From positions 14,999,608 to 15,063,607 of the forward strand of contig NC_088299.1 in assembly GCF_032854445.1 (NCBI RefSeq): 64,000 nt of DNA. The letters run 5' to 3'. Numbering within the stretch: position 1 is the stretch's first letter; each line of letters opens with the position of its first letter. The notes under the pieces are model-generated. The model saw only the letters and a list, made by a program, of their open reading frames with translations, was not told where the DNA came from and did not search any database. The position numbers were made by a program, and so were the translations under genes. The stretch comes from Liolophura sinensis. Lineage: Eukaryota > Mollusca > Polyplacophora > Chitonida > Chitonidae. Positions 44,026 through 56,299 of the stretch are shown piece after piece.

Positions 44026-45199
44026 AGTCAATCGTCGACAGGGCATTTCCCAAAACAACACTTTTTCTAACTTAATAATTTTTCTCTGGATTTTAAGAAA
44101 CATTTCATTAGTGAACCCTGTAAATTGGGTAGGTTCTTTGTTAAGTACCCTAAGTAACTCTTAAGATTTTGACCATCCCTTATTTCGTCCTTTACTTTCT
44201 GGTCATTTAATTGGTTAAACACATGGTTAAAACCGCCTTCGGGACCTATGGCTATTAACTGACGTCAGCAATGGTTTCGTGCGATATATCAAGTCATGTA
44301 TCACATGTTCCGAGTGTTTCACCTGAAGACCTTCCAATCCTTGCATCGTTTCCTTTCTCCGGGGCTAAATCGGTATGGGGGTCGCCGTGGGGCAAACCCG
44401 GGTGGCCGCGGGCCATCGAGTTAAGACAGATCAATCTAATACCAGCGCGTATGTCACGGATGGTTTCCCCCGTTTTTCGGTGAGTTGAGGGGCTGTGGGA
44501 GTGTAGGTCTCTTCAGCTTCTCTCCCCCTATCAGCCACATATGCCGCTATACACGCGCCCGATACTTTATCGATCTTTGATGGCTGCCAAATCGGGTTAT
44601 GATAAGAACCGTTCAACCAGAAGCAATATAGTGCGTGTTGTGACAGGTCTTAGCGGGCGTAGTGATACAGCATCACAGCTACATGGCTCTTGATGTCCAC
44701 ACATAAACACACACGGCCTTACAAGGTCCAGTCTTCTCGAGTTATTCGGAATGACGTATATTAGATTGTTTATAACTCGCCTTCCCCGATCATTGGTTCT
44801 GGCTGACAGAAATGAAGCGGATTAGGGCCGGGAATTTGGTCCATATTCCACGCTTCAGTACCCACCGGCCACAGAGGCATCTTAAAGCATTACCCTGGCG
44901 ACACATCTATTAATTCTTTTCATTTACGAACAGGGAATTGGGTTTGGGGAATATTTTATGGGGATAGGAGTAGCGAGCTAAAGCAATTGCTCGATTACAT
45001 GTGGCCGCGGTCGACATCACTATGATCTCAAGCAAAGCTTACTTCACACACAAAGTAAGGATATTTTCACAAAAGTGATTATGAGCATAAACACATAAAA
45101 AATGAAAGCTCGACATTTCGTGAATGTACAAAAAAGGAGAATTTGACAGCATTGGCTTCCGTTCGATGAATCAAATAAACCAACGCAGGGAGGAAAAGA
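44026..45199. other. No recognisable feature
   Basis: Unique-looking DNA, locally GC-richer near 44370-44420. Open frames here, none above about 70 codons, have no recognised domain. Confidence 0.4.
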
Positions 45200-45530
45200 G
45201 ATATTGCTAAGCGAAGAGGCGAGGAATAGAGGAGAGAAGTATATAAGGTACATGCACAGTAAAGCGAAGAAGCGAGATATAACGAAGCGAGATATTGCGG
45301 TGTTTCGGAATGAGGTAGAGAGGTACAGGAAAGGTGAGTAAAGAGGTGTACGAAGCAATGTAAGGAGGTATGGCAAAGCGAACGCAAAGTAAACATGCAC
45401 AGTATTGGGTTGCCAGTAGGTCATGTTTAGCAATAGAAGTAGTCAGGTATAGCAAAGCTCATTGTTAACTGATCTATAGCTTAACAATGTACGGTGGAAC
45501 AGCAAAGCAAAGTAGAGAGGTATTTTAATT
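45200..45530 (+). repeat. Purine-rich degenerate repeat
   Basis: Phrases such as GCGAAGAGGCGAGGAATAGA, AAAGCGAAGAAGCGAGATAT and AACAGCAAAGCAAAGTAGAG recur irregularly. The minus frames of 129, 105 and 82 codons are by-products of this biased composition. Confidence 0.5.
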
Positions 45531-45775
45531 TTAACCAGTGATAAATATGCTATCAGAGAATGTTTGTCTTTATAAGTAAAACATAAAATTCACGATATAT
45601 TTCCTTTGGACATTTACGTACCTCCCGTGTTTCTGTAATGATTCCAGAAATGCACTGAATAACTCACTTCGATAATAGTATATTAAAAAAAATAAGTGCA
45701 TTTTATCCCCGTTTTATTTCTTAAACAAACTAATACAATTTCAGAGTTTTGTGAGTAGCTCTTATACAATTCACC

Positions 45776-45875
45776 TACTGTTACGCATGTTTATTTGGTA
45801 TACGAAGCCAAGGAAACCATTCAACTACTGTTACGTATGTTGACCTGGTATACGAAGCCACGGAAATTCAGTTTG
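45776..45875 (+). repeat. Direct duplication, about 54-bp spacing
   Basis: ACTGTTACGCATGTTTATTT GGTATACGAAGCCA near 45778 is followed by ACTGTTACGTATGTTGACCT GGTATACGAAGCCA near 45832. Confidence 0.8.
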
Positions 45876-46112
45876 CATTAATACCATTCCGTGCCTGCCA
45901 CTTGAAGTTAACGTCACCTTAGTTTTTTATGTTGTACAATGTTTTGTACTGTTGCCCTTTAGAAGCTTACTATATACAAGGTCCTTGCTAACGTTACATT
46001 ATTTCCGCTTGTGCTGACACGTGATGGAGGGCGTCTCTAGGGACGCTGTTTCATTGATTAGAGGATTTCGCACCTTACAAGAGGAGAGGGAGAGGAGTGG
46101 AGGTGGAAGGTT

Positions 46113-46138
46113 TCGTGATCACACGATCACATGATCAC
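46113..46138 (+). repeat. Short GATCACA repeat
   Basis: GTGATCACACGATCACATGA followed by TCACCC holds three GATCAC copies, a partly palindromic simple repeat. Confidence 0.75.
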
Positions 46139-46179
46139 CCGAAATGTTGGTTCAATCCCAGCTATGAATCAGGGGATTC

Positions 46180-47640
46180 TGTACACAGTGGACAGCTGGT
46201 CACAATTTCACTACAACTACTTCCGCAACAGCAACGTATTCTAAAACGACCAATACTTTGGAGGAACGATTTAAAAAGCATCAATTCTTTCTCAAACAGA
46301 GGAGTGTATCCATACCTTCACGTCACACCGATATATCACAACCCACTGGATTCCAAAAATGCATAAAAACCTCGCTTTATTGCGGAATCGAGAAGCTGTG
46401 CCAGCAGACTTGTATCTACTGTATTAACGAAGGCACTACAAGAACTACATTGCCATTTTGGAAAAAACTGCTGTTGTGAAAAAAGAGGCACTGAAAACTG
46501 AAAGAAATTCAGGCGATAACTACATGTGGATCCTTAAAACTCAAAACGTCTCACTGAAGAACTAGACGCTCAAATAGGCGCACAGTATCAGGACATATAT
46601 ATTTGGGATTTCTCCACACTCTGTGCTACAATTTCTTACATAGATTTAATTGATAGAATTTCATCAATAATTGTATCAGTGTTTAATGAAACTGGTCACC
46701 ACTACATTAATGTCAAAGGCAACGCAGCCTTCTTCAGCTCAATTGCATACAAGGGTTACCGTTCATGGGATGTTTCGATGTTTATTGAGTTGCTTGAATT
46801 TCTCATTAATAACATCTATGTGAAATTCGAGGAAACCATCTATCAACAGTGTGTAGGTGTTCCGATGGGTACAAATTGTGCCCCTCTTTTGGCCGACCTA
46901 TAACTGTTCTCATATAAATACTCACCAGGCCCGATCTTTCTCATCCACTAAACGGTGTATTGATAATCTGCTGGCGTTAAACAATCCATATATAGCAAAG
47001 GCAGTGAAAGATATCTACCCACCTCCGCTGGATTTAAAGTAAACCACAGACTCTCCAGATTGAACATCAAATTTGTACCTATATTTGTAAAAAATTATTA
47101 CTGCAAAAACTAGTGTGTCAGGTTATTCCATCAACGACATCACTCCAAGTTTCTTAAGTTTTACAATGAGTATAATTCTCTTGTAAGTAAATATGGACAG
47201 AGGGTCCAGAATCTCTGGCACTCTCCTCCATGACTGTGTCTAATTCCGCTTATCCCGAGACGAGGGACTATATACTCATCGTGTTTGAATTTGACGGCCA
47301 CGTTGGATATATGAACAGTTGCAATCAAAGCGCAACGGAGATACATATTTTGTTAGCAACAATTGATATTCTAGCATGGTATACGATTAGAATACTGATT
47401 TCATTCAGTCGCCTAAAACATAACTTGCGCCCTTCCAACATCACTGAAAACTGTTGACCGCTTCTCTTTGTATGATTCCGTTCTATTTTCGTACTTTATG
47501 TACTTTCTTAATTCTTTGGTGATGTGTGTTAAACGTCGTTTGGGGAATTGGCCTTGTGATTATTGACTTGAACCGTCCATTTTGGTTGACGGCTGGTATA
47601 CTGATGTCTGTTTCCACGCATAGACACTTAACCGGGGAAA
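46180..47640 (+). pseudogene. Penelope-like retroelement, decayed copy with most of the RT
   Basis: The RT begins recognisably near 46520. TGGGATTTCTCCACACTC (46604-46621) encodes WDFSTL, the motif A region (usually YDFSTLYT). The frame at 46679-46903 continues with the INVKGNAAFF stretch and IEFLIDNIYVKF-like sequence, then VGVPMGTNCAPLLADL, the clearest family hallmark. TAA follows where FLYSYE should continue. About 36 bp present in the copy at 38.7 kb are missing, and the frame then changes. AAACGGTGTATTGATAATCT gives RCIDNL, so motif C has Asn for the second Asp. NNPYIAK, YPPPLDLK and FYNEYNSLVSKYG follow. No GIY-YIG domain is visible. The 3' UTR ends near TCCACGCATAG at about 47625. The sequence before 46520 is assigned only tentatively. 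Confidence 0.82.
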
Positions 47641-47689
47641 TTTTCACCATTACCGATCAGAATTAGGTGAAATAAAATACAACCACGTT

Positions 47690-47795
47690 AAACACCGTTG
47701 AATTCGCGACGTCATTGTTCAGGGATCATTGGCCTGCGCTACAAACAACGCTTACTCCATTGAGCCAGTGGGACCTACGTCGAAGGTAATAAACT
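47690..47795 (-). mobile_element. tRNA-like sequence, probable SINE head
   Basis: Read on the minus strand, GGTCCCACTGGCTCAATGGA GTAAGCG contains TGGCTCAATGG, a good box A. GCGAATTCAACGG lies about 75 bp downstream as a weak box-B-like sequence. The layout recalls the SINE-1 head. Without a second copy it cannot be told from a chance match or tRNA relic. Confidence 0.35.
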
Positions 47796-48024
47796 GTAAG
47801 AAGCGCTCGTTGTGTCCTTCAAGTGGTCTTATATAAAGTTTGATGGAGAAAACTCAGCGAGCTGCAGGAATGTGTTTTCCCGTAATTTCGTGAGATGAAC
47901 GGGCATTGTGTATGTATATAAAGAGCATATTAACAGGCCCATTTTAAAAACAAAATTTACCAGCACTTCAGGAAAGAAAAATACGTTTGCATAGATGTAA
48001 ATAAAATTAAATTTGTATAAAAAT

Positions 48025-48270
48025 TTGAGAAACCCTAATGAGAAAAACCCTAATTTGAAAACCCCTAATTTCAGAGACCTTTGATTCATAGAACTAATTT
48101 CAGGGATCCTAATTTTAGAGTTCCTATTTTCAGACATTCTTATTTCAGAGATCCTAGTTTCAAGGACAATATTTTGAAAATCTAGGCGTCAAAATTCGTA
48201 CAATAGCCCTCAGAGAGACTCTAGTTTCAGAGACCCTAATTTCAGACACTCTAATTTCCGAAAACCTAAT
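48025..48270 (+). repeat. Degenerate repeat of CCTAATTTCAGAGA type
   Basis: AACCCTAATGAGAAA, AACCCTAATTTGAAA, ACCCCTAATTTCAGAGACC, GATCCTAATTTTAGAG, GACCCTAATTTCAGACACTC and similar follow each other at 15-25 bp intervals. CCCTAA occurs repeatedly but is spaced by TTTCAGAGA, so this is not a telomere repeat. Confidence 0.75.
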
Positions 48271-48654
48271 TGCAAAGAATCTGTGCTGGCTTATTTGCCT
48301 GATTGTTTTCGTGAAAGCAGATTGTCCAGTAACCAATGGGATAGCGGGCTAGTAGCTAGCTATCACTAGTTGAGCTTCGGCTTTAATTCAGACAGTTTCT
48401 TAGGTACCTGGAAAAGAGCGGTGGTTTATTCCTACAATTCTGTGTTTTGCCTGTCTTGACGGCTGCGGTAATAGTCAAAAATTCTTGAATGCGAACTTAA
48501 TACCAAACCAAACCTAATAAAAAAACAAATAAATAATTCCAATTTCAGAATCGAAGCTGAGAATGAGCTCAGCTGATGAAGTGCAGAATACACGTATCTC
48601 TGTTGCCCTTAGCGGCCACAGTTGATATAAGTAGCTTATAGGCATGATAGAAAT
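48271..48654. other. No recognisable feature
   Basis: AT-rich unique-looking DNA. Confidence 0.4.
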
Positions 48655-48940
48655 GGAAGAATTGATACCTACCGAACCTCTAGCCTCAGGTTATACATCA
48701 GACAAAGCCATGAATCAGAAGACCGGACATACAGGCGTAACGTTTTATCGTTTATAGACATAGCTGTATAAAAGTATAGATTTATTAAAATCAGTCACTA
48801 ACCGATCGAAATCCGGATCGAATGGGAATATACAGCCTTTAGGTAAGGTATAATTGATTCCTACACGCCCACTGTCCCCCGGCTATATCGTAGGAGACAA
48901 AGCTGGGAATCAGAGCGCCGGACATCCTGCTCGTCATACA
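48655..48940 (+). repeat. Two diverged copies of a roughly 85-bp sequence
   Basis: GAATTGATACCTACCGAACC, then AGACAAAGCCATGAATCAGA and AGACCGGACAT, near 48659-48735, resembles TAATTGATTCCTACACGCCC, GAGACAAAGCTGGGAATCAG and AGCGCCGGACAT near 48850-48930. The copies are about 190 bp apart and of unknown nature. Confidence 0.45.
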
Positions 48941-50574
48941 GTCGTATCTACCAGTACAACTGTGATTTGGTTGTAAAATGTGATAAGACGAGAATAAAGG
49001 AATGTAAACGGCTGACCTGTCCATCCATAAGCCGACTAATGCCTGGTTACAAAATAACATAATCACATAATACGTAGGGACTAACGAAAGCAATTAGGTG
49101 TGATGTATTCGTTATCGTGAAACCCTCGAGGTAATGTTGAATCAAGGCAGTGTAAGACGGGAATATTGCCATTTTGCCATTTTGTACAGACAAGGGACTT
49201 AAGGGGATATATCTCATATGGGACTCCTTTAAAACCCACGCCTCCTCTAGGATACCATCAAGAAATTAACGGGTCATTGCCTGGTGACGGTAGAGCTTTA
49301 CTCTACTCAACTTTTACTTCTTTATACCAACCACGCTTAGGTTTATGTAAATCGCTCACCACTAATAATCAGGTATGACTGTATTTATGGTTAAGATGAA
49401 ATATACCATTTCATTATCAGATCCTTGAGTTTCTTCGGAAACTGGTTACGCAAAATGTGCACTCATGCATAGTACTGTTACATAAAGGGAACTGTATTAT
49501 TCTTATCAGCTCTTCACGCGGTAGAATGGTGATTGTTTTATGAGTTAATCCTCACATCTGAGGGTTTCTTAGGTGTGCTGGACAAGATGTCAACGCAGTT
49601 TTGTAACGGTCTGGAATGATTACGTAAGAGCACAGGTCTAACATCACATGATATGTCTGTATCTCCCGTGACCAATCATAAGTCACAAAATCACTTCCAA
49701 GAGAAATGAGCGTGTCTATCGTGAGACGAAGACTATCGCTATTTGACAGACATTATTCGATGCATTACGCAAAACAGAATGAATAATGGAGGATAAAGTT
49801 AGAAACGGCATGTTTTCGAGGTCTAACTCCTGATACGCCTGAGTAACAACGAGTCGTTCTGACCTCTTGACGTAAAAACTATGAAAGCCAAAAAAATAGA
49901 AAAAGGCGATTTGTCTTGACGTACTTATAATTCTGTCAAGTGAGATATTGTTGTGTATGACCAGCCCATTTGGCGCCCGGCTAAGCTGCTCACTCTGCAC
50001 CAGCCTCATTCATGTATTTGCCATAACGGCATTCACATCACATATTGCATCCCGACGATCTTTTTTCAGCTCGTGAAAACGCGGGGGAAGGGGTGAGATG
50101 TATGTCTTCTCTCTAGGTCCAGGCCTGGTATTTAAGCCTAGAAGTATCCCATAGCATGCCAACTTTCGTGTGCACACTCGTACAACCCTAGAATAGAATC
50201 ATATCAGGCGACCAAGGCTTTCTTCATTCGCATTTTTTTAAAAACTGGTGATGAAACCAAATTGATTTACAGTAACGGTCCTTTATCAGTACGCTAGATT
50301 CTTAACAGATCCCGCTTCACCAGGCTTCAGTGCCTATTGGGAAAGCAGACGCTTCTTTAATGCTTCAACATATTATCGGTAACCTACATATAAAAGTGGC
50401 CTCATGAATTGATTATATTCGGTTACAGTTTTGAAGTGGGAATTGAGGCTTATACACCCCATACGGACAACAATGGTAGCAAATGTTCTATATCCGATGA
50501 ACCCCGATTTAATCTCTGTTTGTTGCCATTAATGGTTAAAAAAATATAAATAGTTAATTTGAACTTTTAAACTG
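48941..50574. other. Long stretch with no gene recognised
   Basis: A 97-codon minus frame at 49716-50009 and a 70-codon plus frame at 49166-49378 have no recognised domain. No arrays noticed. Confidence 0.4.
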
Positions 50575-50646
50575 TGTTTTCTTGAAAACACTGCTTACTG
50601 TTGATGACGTTACCTATGATGTAGACTAACACTGCTTATTGTTGAG
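50575..50646 (+). repeat. Left portion of the 41-bp array
   Basis: AACACTGCTTACTGTTGATG, ACGTTACCTATGATGTAGAC and TAACACTGCTTATTGTTGAG are units of the array at 50916-51970, now separated from it by a SINE. Confidence 0.8.
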
Positions 50647-50915
50647 AAAGGAACCTCTGTGGCCTAGTGCTTAGCGTGCCAGCCCGACGCAGTGGCCCGG
50701 GAGCCTCTCACCAATGTGGTCGCTGTGAGTTCAAGCCCATCTCATGCTAGCGTCTTCTCCGGCCGTACGTAGAAAGGTCTCCAGCAACCTTCGGACGGTC
50801 ATGTGTTTCCTCTCGCTGTGTACAGTTTCCTCCCTCTATAATGCTGGTCTCTGTCGTATAAGCGAAATATTTTTGAGTACGGCGTAAAACACCGATCAAA
50901 TAAATAAATAAACTG
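50647..50915 (+). mobile_element. SINE-1 copy inserted in the 41-bp array
   Basis: The head CCTCTGTGGCCTAGTGCTTA has lost box A agreement. GTGAGTTCAAGCCCATCTCA keeps a near box B. CCGGCCGTACGTAGAAAGGT, TGAGTACGGCGTAAAACACC and (AAAT)n complete it. TGTTGAG occurs immediately before (50640-50646) and just after the tail (50914-50920), a candidate 7-bp target-site duplication that is also an array motif. Confidence 0.9.
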
Positions 50916-51970
50916 TTGAGGACTATAATGTAGGCTAATACAGCTTACGGTCGAGGGCATGACGTATAATGCACACTAACACAGTTTACTGTTGAGGACA
51001 TGACATATAATGTAGACTTACAGTTTACTGTTGAGGAAATGGCCTGTAATACTGACTAACATGGTTTACTGTTGAGGACGTGATCTATAATACAGCCTAA
51101 CACAGCTTAGTGTTTGACCTGTAATGCAGACTAACACCCTTACTGTTGAGGACATGGCCTATAATACCGGCTAACACAGTTTACCGTTGATGACAAGGCA
51201 TATAATTCAGACTAACACAGCTTACTGTGTAGAACATGGCCAATAATTCAGACTAACACAGCTTACTGTGTAGGACATGGCCTATAATTCAGACTAACAC
51301 AGCTTACTGTGTAGGACATGGCCTATAATTCAGACTAACACAGCTTACTGTTTAGGACATGGCCTATAATGCAGACTAACACAGTTTATCGTTGAGGACA
51401 CGACCTATAATACAAACTAGCAATGACTGCTGTTGATCTATAATACAGACTAACACAGTATTATGCTGACTAACACAGTTTACGTTTGAAAATATGACCT
51501 ATAATGCAGACTAACACCGTCTTTTGTTGAAGATTTGACCTATAATACAGAATAACACTGTATAATGCGGAATAACACTGTTTACTATTAAAGGAAATGA
51601 CCTATAATATAGACTAACACACTTTAATGTTGAGGATATGACCTATGATGCAGACTAAAACCGTTTACTGTTGAGTACATGACCTATAATGTAGACTAAT
51701 ACCCTTTGCTGTTGAGGATATGACCTATGATGCAGACTAACACAGTTCATGATTAAGGACATTACCTATAATGCAGACTAACACGTTTACTGGTGAGGAC
51801 ATGGCCTATAATGTAGACTAATACCCCTTGCTGTTGAGGATATGACATATAATGCAGGCTAACCCAGTTTAAGTTTGCAGACTAACATCCTTACTGTTGA
51901 GGACGTGACCTATGCAGACTAACACAGTTTACTGTTGAGAACATGACATATAATGCAGACTACGACTATT
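50916..51970 (+). repeat. Minisatellite, 41-bp unit, about 24 copies
   Basis: CCTATAATTCAGACTAACAC followed by AGCTTACTGTGTAGGACATGG repeats every 41 bp (51240, 51281, 51322), with the most uniform copies at 51190-51360. Elsewhere units vary (TTTACTGTTGAGGACATGAC) and some are shortened. Stops fall in the unit, so no long open frame arises. Confidence 0.92.
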
Positions 51971-52879
51971 TACAAATTAAGACAATACCTGTGTAGGGCT
52001 AGATCTGTCCTTTGCGACAGGTGTTTAGGTACCATTATTGATAAATTAACAGGTGGTTCTCATCTCACAAAATCCCGGGTTTCAGTCTGGCTTAATATAT
52101 TTTGCTTATTTCAAGCTTTGACTCTACTACAGCCATGATCGCGGTCGCGACGAAAGCTTTTAATGCATGTTTGATGAAGAAACTGGTCGTAATGAAGCGA
52201 TCAATCAATGCGCTGTGTATAGCGTGATAGGTATAGGTCAACGTGAGCACACGAGACGTCATGTGATTAGTGGTGACGATAGACCCAGCCATATGTGAAT
52301 ACACCTTTACGGGCCAACGATTGAGAACCATTAGATAGATGTTATTTTATGAAGAAATGAGCTATTAATAATAGGCTGTATAAATGTTAATCACGGGCTG
52401 TTAATTGATGACTTTAGATTGCGCGGATGACCTTTACTTCTAAACGGGTTTGATTCATTTCCACAGGTCTCAATATGATGGAGTATTTTCTTCAATTTCT
52501 GGGTAAAACTCTTGTTAGGAGTAGTGAGTTGTTTCAGCCCATTAGCCTTGGCCATTAGCCTTGTTAACTCTTACCTGTGTAAAGATGTTTTGGGACATGC
52601 CGTGATCGGAATGCCCAAACACTATATGGGCTGAAAAGGTTTATTTGTTTGTTAGAGTGAATGCGGACATCGCTTTGTTATATTTTCCTTTCAGTGCAAC
52701 TCTTAATTGAAATTCCTCCGTCACAGACGTTGAAACCGTCTTCATCAATACACCCACATGGCATTTAGTCAGGAAGTTTGCCACTTACCAGTCGACGGAT
52801 AATGATTATTTTTTTTTACGGAATTTATCCAACCACATTTACCTATAATCATTTATCATAAACAAATGGTCTTGAAGGA
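51971..52879. other. No recognisable feature
   Basis: Unique-looking DNA. CGCGGTCGCGACG near 52140 is a small GC palindrome with no other context. Confidence 0.4.
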
Positions 52880-52985
52880 AAGAGGTCATCTGGAAATTCT
52901 GAGACAGGATTTGAACCCATACCTCGCGTCGCCTATCCATTGAATGACTTCCTTGAGTACGACGTACCAGATAAATAAACCACAG
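52880..52985. mobile_element. Composite SINE relic
   Basis: On the minus strand, ATTCAATGGATAGGCG and GGTATGGGTTCAAATCCTGT look like boxes A and B of a shortened tRNA-like head (GGTTCAAATCC is a perfect box B). On the plus strand, CCTTGAGTACGACGTACCAG ATAAATAAA at 52951-52979 looks like the SINE-1 3' end. The two overlap in opposite orientation, so at least one reading may be coincidental or reflect nested insertions. Confidence 0.4.
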
Positions 52986-54662
52986 AGCAAACTGGAAAAC
53001 TTCGTTGTCTAAAGAGCAATTGGAACAAATGAAAGAGGCATGTCTAAACCCCTAGGGTTTAAAACGAGTCTTCACCAAAGAAATCGGCTGTCACCGTCTG
53101 TGATTTAATTGTCAGTTACGAAATGAATTTCTTGAGTACTCGGAGGTATAATGAATAGTTTTTGTGGCCACACCTCATTTAGTCACAATTTTTATTTTAC
53201 GGTAAGGTTTGTGGTTAAAGAATCAATTACATCTTAATCTGTTAAACAACTTGTTCATAAACACACTGCGTCTTCTGGCTATGTGGCACATTAATTACAA
53301 ACATTGAGAAAGAAAATGATGTGGACATGGGGACATTTTGTGGAAAGCCAGTTGTTCCAACTGATGACCAGAATCTACAAGACCGTGACTGAGATCTGAA
53401 GCCAAGGACACGATCGACACCGGGAGAAGAATGAAAACCAAGGAATAGCTATTTAAAAGAAGCCTGTTAGGATTATTTCGTGTGCCGATGCAGGGACAAG
53501 AATGTATATTTTTGGTTTCCATCTCTTTCATTTAGGATTTCCCGACAGGACAGATGGGTTGAGACAATAACGTTCTCACGCTATGTGTCTTGACAAAGCC
53601 GGACGTTGACTCTTGGGGGAGAGACACAACAAGTGACGTGGGGCTGATGATGGGGTTTGGTGGAGGCCGTGGGCAGTAACTGACCTGCCAGCACGCTGAA
53701 TCACATTGTCAGACAGAAAGGACCACGTGAAGTGTAAAAATACAACGGCGTGACGAATAGCATGCTTTCACAAGCATTGGAACCTATTTTCGGCTGAAAC
53801 GTCTAAAAATAAGATTTATTAAAAACACAGGGAGAAGCTGAACAACAGCGAGTTTGTAGGAGATTACAGTGTATCGATGTCCTCGCATTACGAAATCGCT
53901 GCCATCGTAAATGTCTTTGACATGCATCTTAGTACATATTGTCCCATCTGCGTTACTGTTCACAACATTACTACATAGGGGGAAATGTTACGAGCGTGTT
54001 TGAATGCTTACACCAAGTAAATGGGCGAAATCCGAAGCTTACTCTAGGAGCATTTATAACATGCACCTTGTCGTTGTAGTGATATATGAGAGCAAGGGAA
54101 TTATGGTGATGTGACAAGACGCAATATCATTTCTCTAAACTCCGTTCTGTCATCGAACCAATTGCTCTGAATGATATCGGCACACGTATCGGCTTGCGTC
54201 ATGGTTTTGTTTCCATTAAGATTCTTTTAGATTCTGTCTCTCGTTGCCTAACGTTCAGCGCACACGTATCAAGTGGGTGAAAAACTTTCAAAATACAACA
54301 TTATGATGCACCTGATGCTAGGGTTTTCGGTTACATGACTTGCGCTCAGACTTTTCTTGTTTACAGTGGACAAATAGGTTCATCGGCGACATCTATAGTT
54401 AAATCATCGATTTGAACCTGTATTGTTTCGGCTGATTTCAAAGCTTTGCTTGACATGGGGAGAAGGAAGGGGGCTCTCTGGTTTAGGCGACAAAACTTCT
54501 GGGCCCGTGTTTTAAGACATAAGTCATCAAAAAAAAAAAAAAACTAAACTCAGAACAAGAAAGATCTCAAACTGTGGTCAGTACATTGTTCGGTAAAGAG
54601 TCAGTTTACATACTTTAAAAATTCTAGAGCAAAACATTTTAGTTGCAGCAGTGTTTGAATTT
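52986..54662. other. Long stretch with no gene recognised
   Basis: Only short frames (78 codons minus at 53295-53531). A run of 14 or more A lies near 54530. No array or SINE was seen before 54663. Confidence 0.4.
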
Positions 54663-54803
54663 GTGACTTGCTGTAACCTGCGAATGACCGTGGGTTTCTC
54701 TCAGGCTCTGCCCATTTCCCTCTTACCATAATGCTGGCGGCGGTCCTTTAGGGGAAATATAATGAATAATATAAATAATGAATAAATAAATAAATGGATA
54801 AAA
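54663..54803 (+). mobile_element. SINE-1 3' fragment
   Basis: AACCTGCGAATGACCGTGGG, CAGGCTCTGCCCATTTCCCT, CTTACCATAATGCTGGCGGC and an (AATA)n tail match the SINE-1 body from its middle onwards. GAGTACGGCGTAAAACACC is missing before the tail. Confidence 0.85.
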
Positions 54804-55142
54804 AAAATACAGATAAATAATTCTGTTTGGTAGGATAGCTCTGTTCAGCTGTGTTCTGTTTTGGGGTTTATGGGGGGCCAACCCGTGTAGTAATCCAGGC
54901 AATAGACAGTTTCATATCCAGCAGCACATCTCGAGCAATGGCTGCCCTCAGAATTATAGACTTTACTATAGTCTATTTCTTTTAGCCAGTCGCATATATT
55001 CAGCTCTCTGAAAAATCAGTCATGCTAACAAAAATTCCCTTCAATGCTCTACACTCTACTCTATGTTCCACACAGGGATATGTTGTAAGTCTATATTACT
55101 GATAGTAAAATGCAGTTAGAACACTTTTTCTGATATATAATG

Positions 55143-55358
55143 GCAGTGTAATGGCCCAGGAGCCTCTCACCAATGTGGTCGCTGTGAGTTCAAGTCCAGC
55201 TCATGCTGGCTTCCTCTCCGGCCGTACGTGGGAAGATCTGTCAGCAACCTGCGGATGGTTGTGGGTTTCCACCCACCATAATGCTGGCCGCCGTAGTATA
55301 AGTGAAATATTCTTGAGTACTGCATAAAACACCAATCAAATAAATAAATAAATCAAAT
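55143..55358 (+). mobile_element. SINE-1 copy, first part of head missing
   Basis: It starts at AATGGCCCAGGAGCCTCTCA, keeps box B (GTGAGTTCAAGTCCAGCTCA), and runs through CCGGCCGTACGTGGGAAGAT to CTTGAGTACTGCATAAAACA and (AAAT)n. Box A is lost. GTTTCCACCCACCATAATG shows a deletion of the CGGGCTCTGCCCGGTTTCC block compared with other copies. Confidence 0.92.
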
Positions 55359-56299
55359 AATTCATAATGTTACACTCCATAAGCTCGGTTTTCGATAGCC
55401 AAAACACATTGCCTTGGGTGACGTTATAATTATTCAATAACCAGTTGCATGCTATATACTGGGCGGAGTTCAACATGCATTCAACAGACGGAGGTCGAGA
55501 CCAGGTATCTAAAGACTTAACTGTAAACCCTGTTACTGACACTGTCATGTTTGAAACGTTCACAGCGGAAACAGCAGATTCTAAGCAACCCAGCGAGGAC
55601 TAAGGGTTTTCATGAAATAGAAGCGTGCTCATGTAATGTTACCACCAAATCCTGCGACCTTCCGACTTCATGCTTGCCTAGCTAAAAGAATATTTCTCGA
55701 CTAATGAAGTTTATTGTCTGTGGAAAGCCTTAAACCATCGTAAAGGTGAAAATATTCCATCTACTCGGCCTTCACCCAATAATTCATCGTCAGAGATAGT
55801 GGAGGGTATAAAACGCAGATGCGAAGGGGCCAATTACTCCACCACTAAGCTAGGGCAGTCGTGATATTACCTAGCGGTACCCTCCTTCACGACGATGTCT
55901 GATTCGTTACGGGGAATGTCTTTTACCTCAGCAACCTTTCATGACTGGGCTGGTCATCTGACATTTGACATATAAATATAAGGAATCCTTGGATAAATTT
56001 ATAAATTATTAAATAAATAATAACAAGCAGGAAATGAATAACTGTCAAAGTCACAAAATGGATCAAAGGGTCAAGTATAAATAATTGAGTCCGTGCAGAC
56101 GTATGTGAATAAACCGATGGATAATGTGTCTTTTATTCGTAAATGAAACAAACATTATTTTGAATCAGTATTTAGTGAATACCAAGAATGGAGACAAGCA
56201 AAAGTCATCAATAGTAACCGACTACAGCAAAGGCAATCAGCACACACGTATCATCGATGGACAGATCAGTGACTGGCTTGATAAATTTGTATCTTGGCG
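55359..56299. other. No recognisable feature
   Basis: AT-rich unique-looking DNA with short open frames (75 codons minus at 55336-55563 overlapping the SINE tail). Confidence 0.4.

Noticed and set aside
48025-48270. Interstitial telomere repeat
   Set aside because: CCCTAA recurs, but it is separated by TTTCAGAGA-type sequence and never forms (CCCTAA)n.
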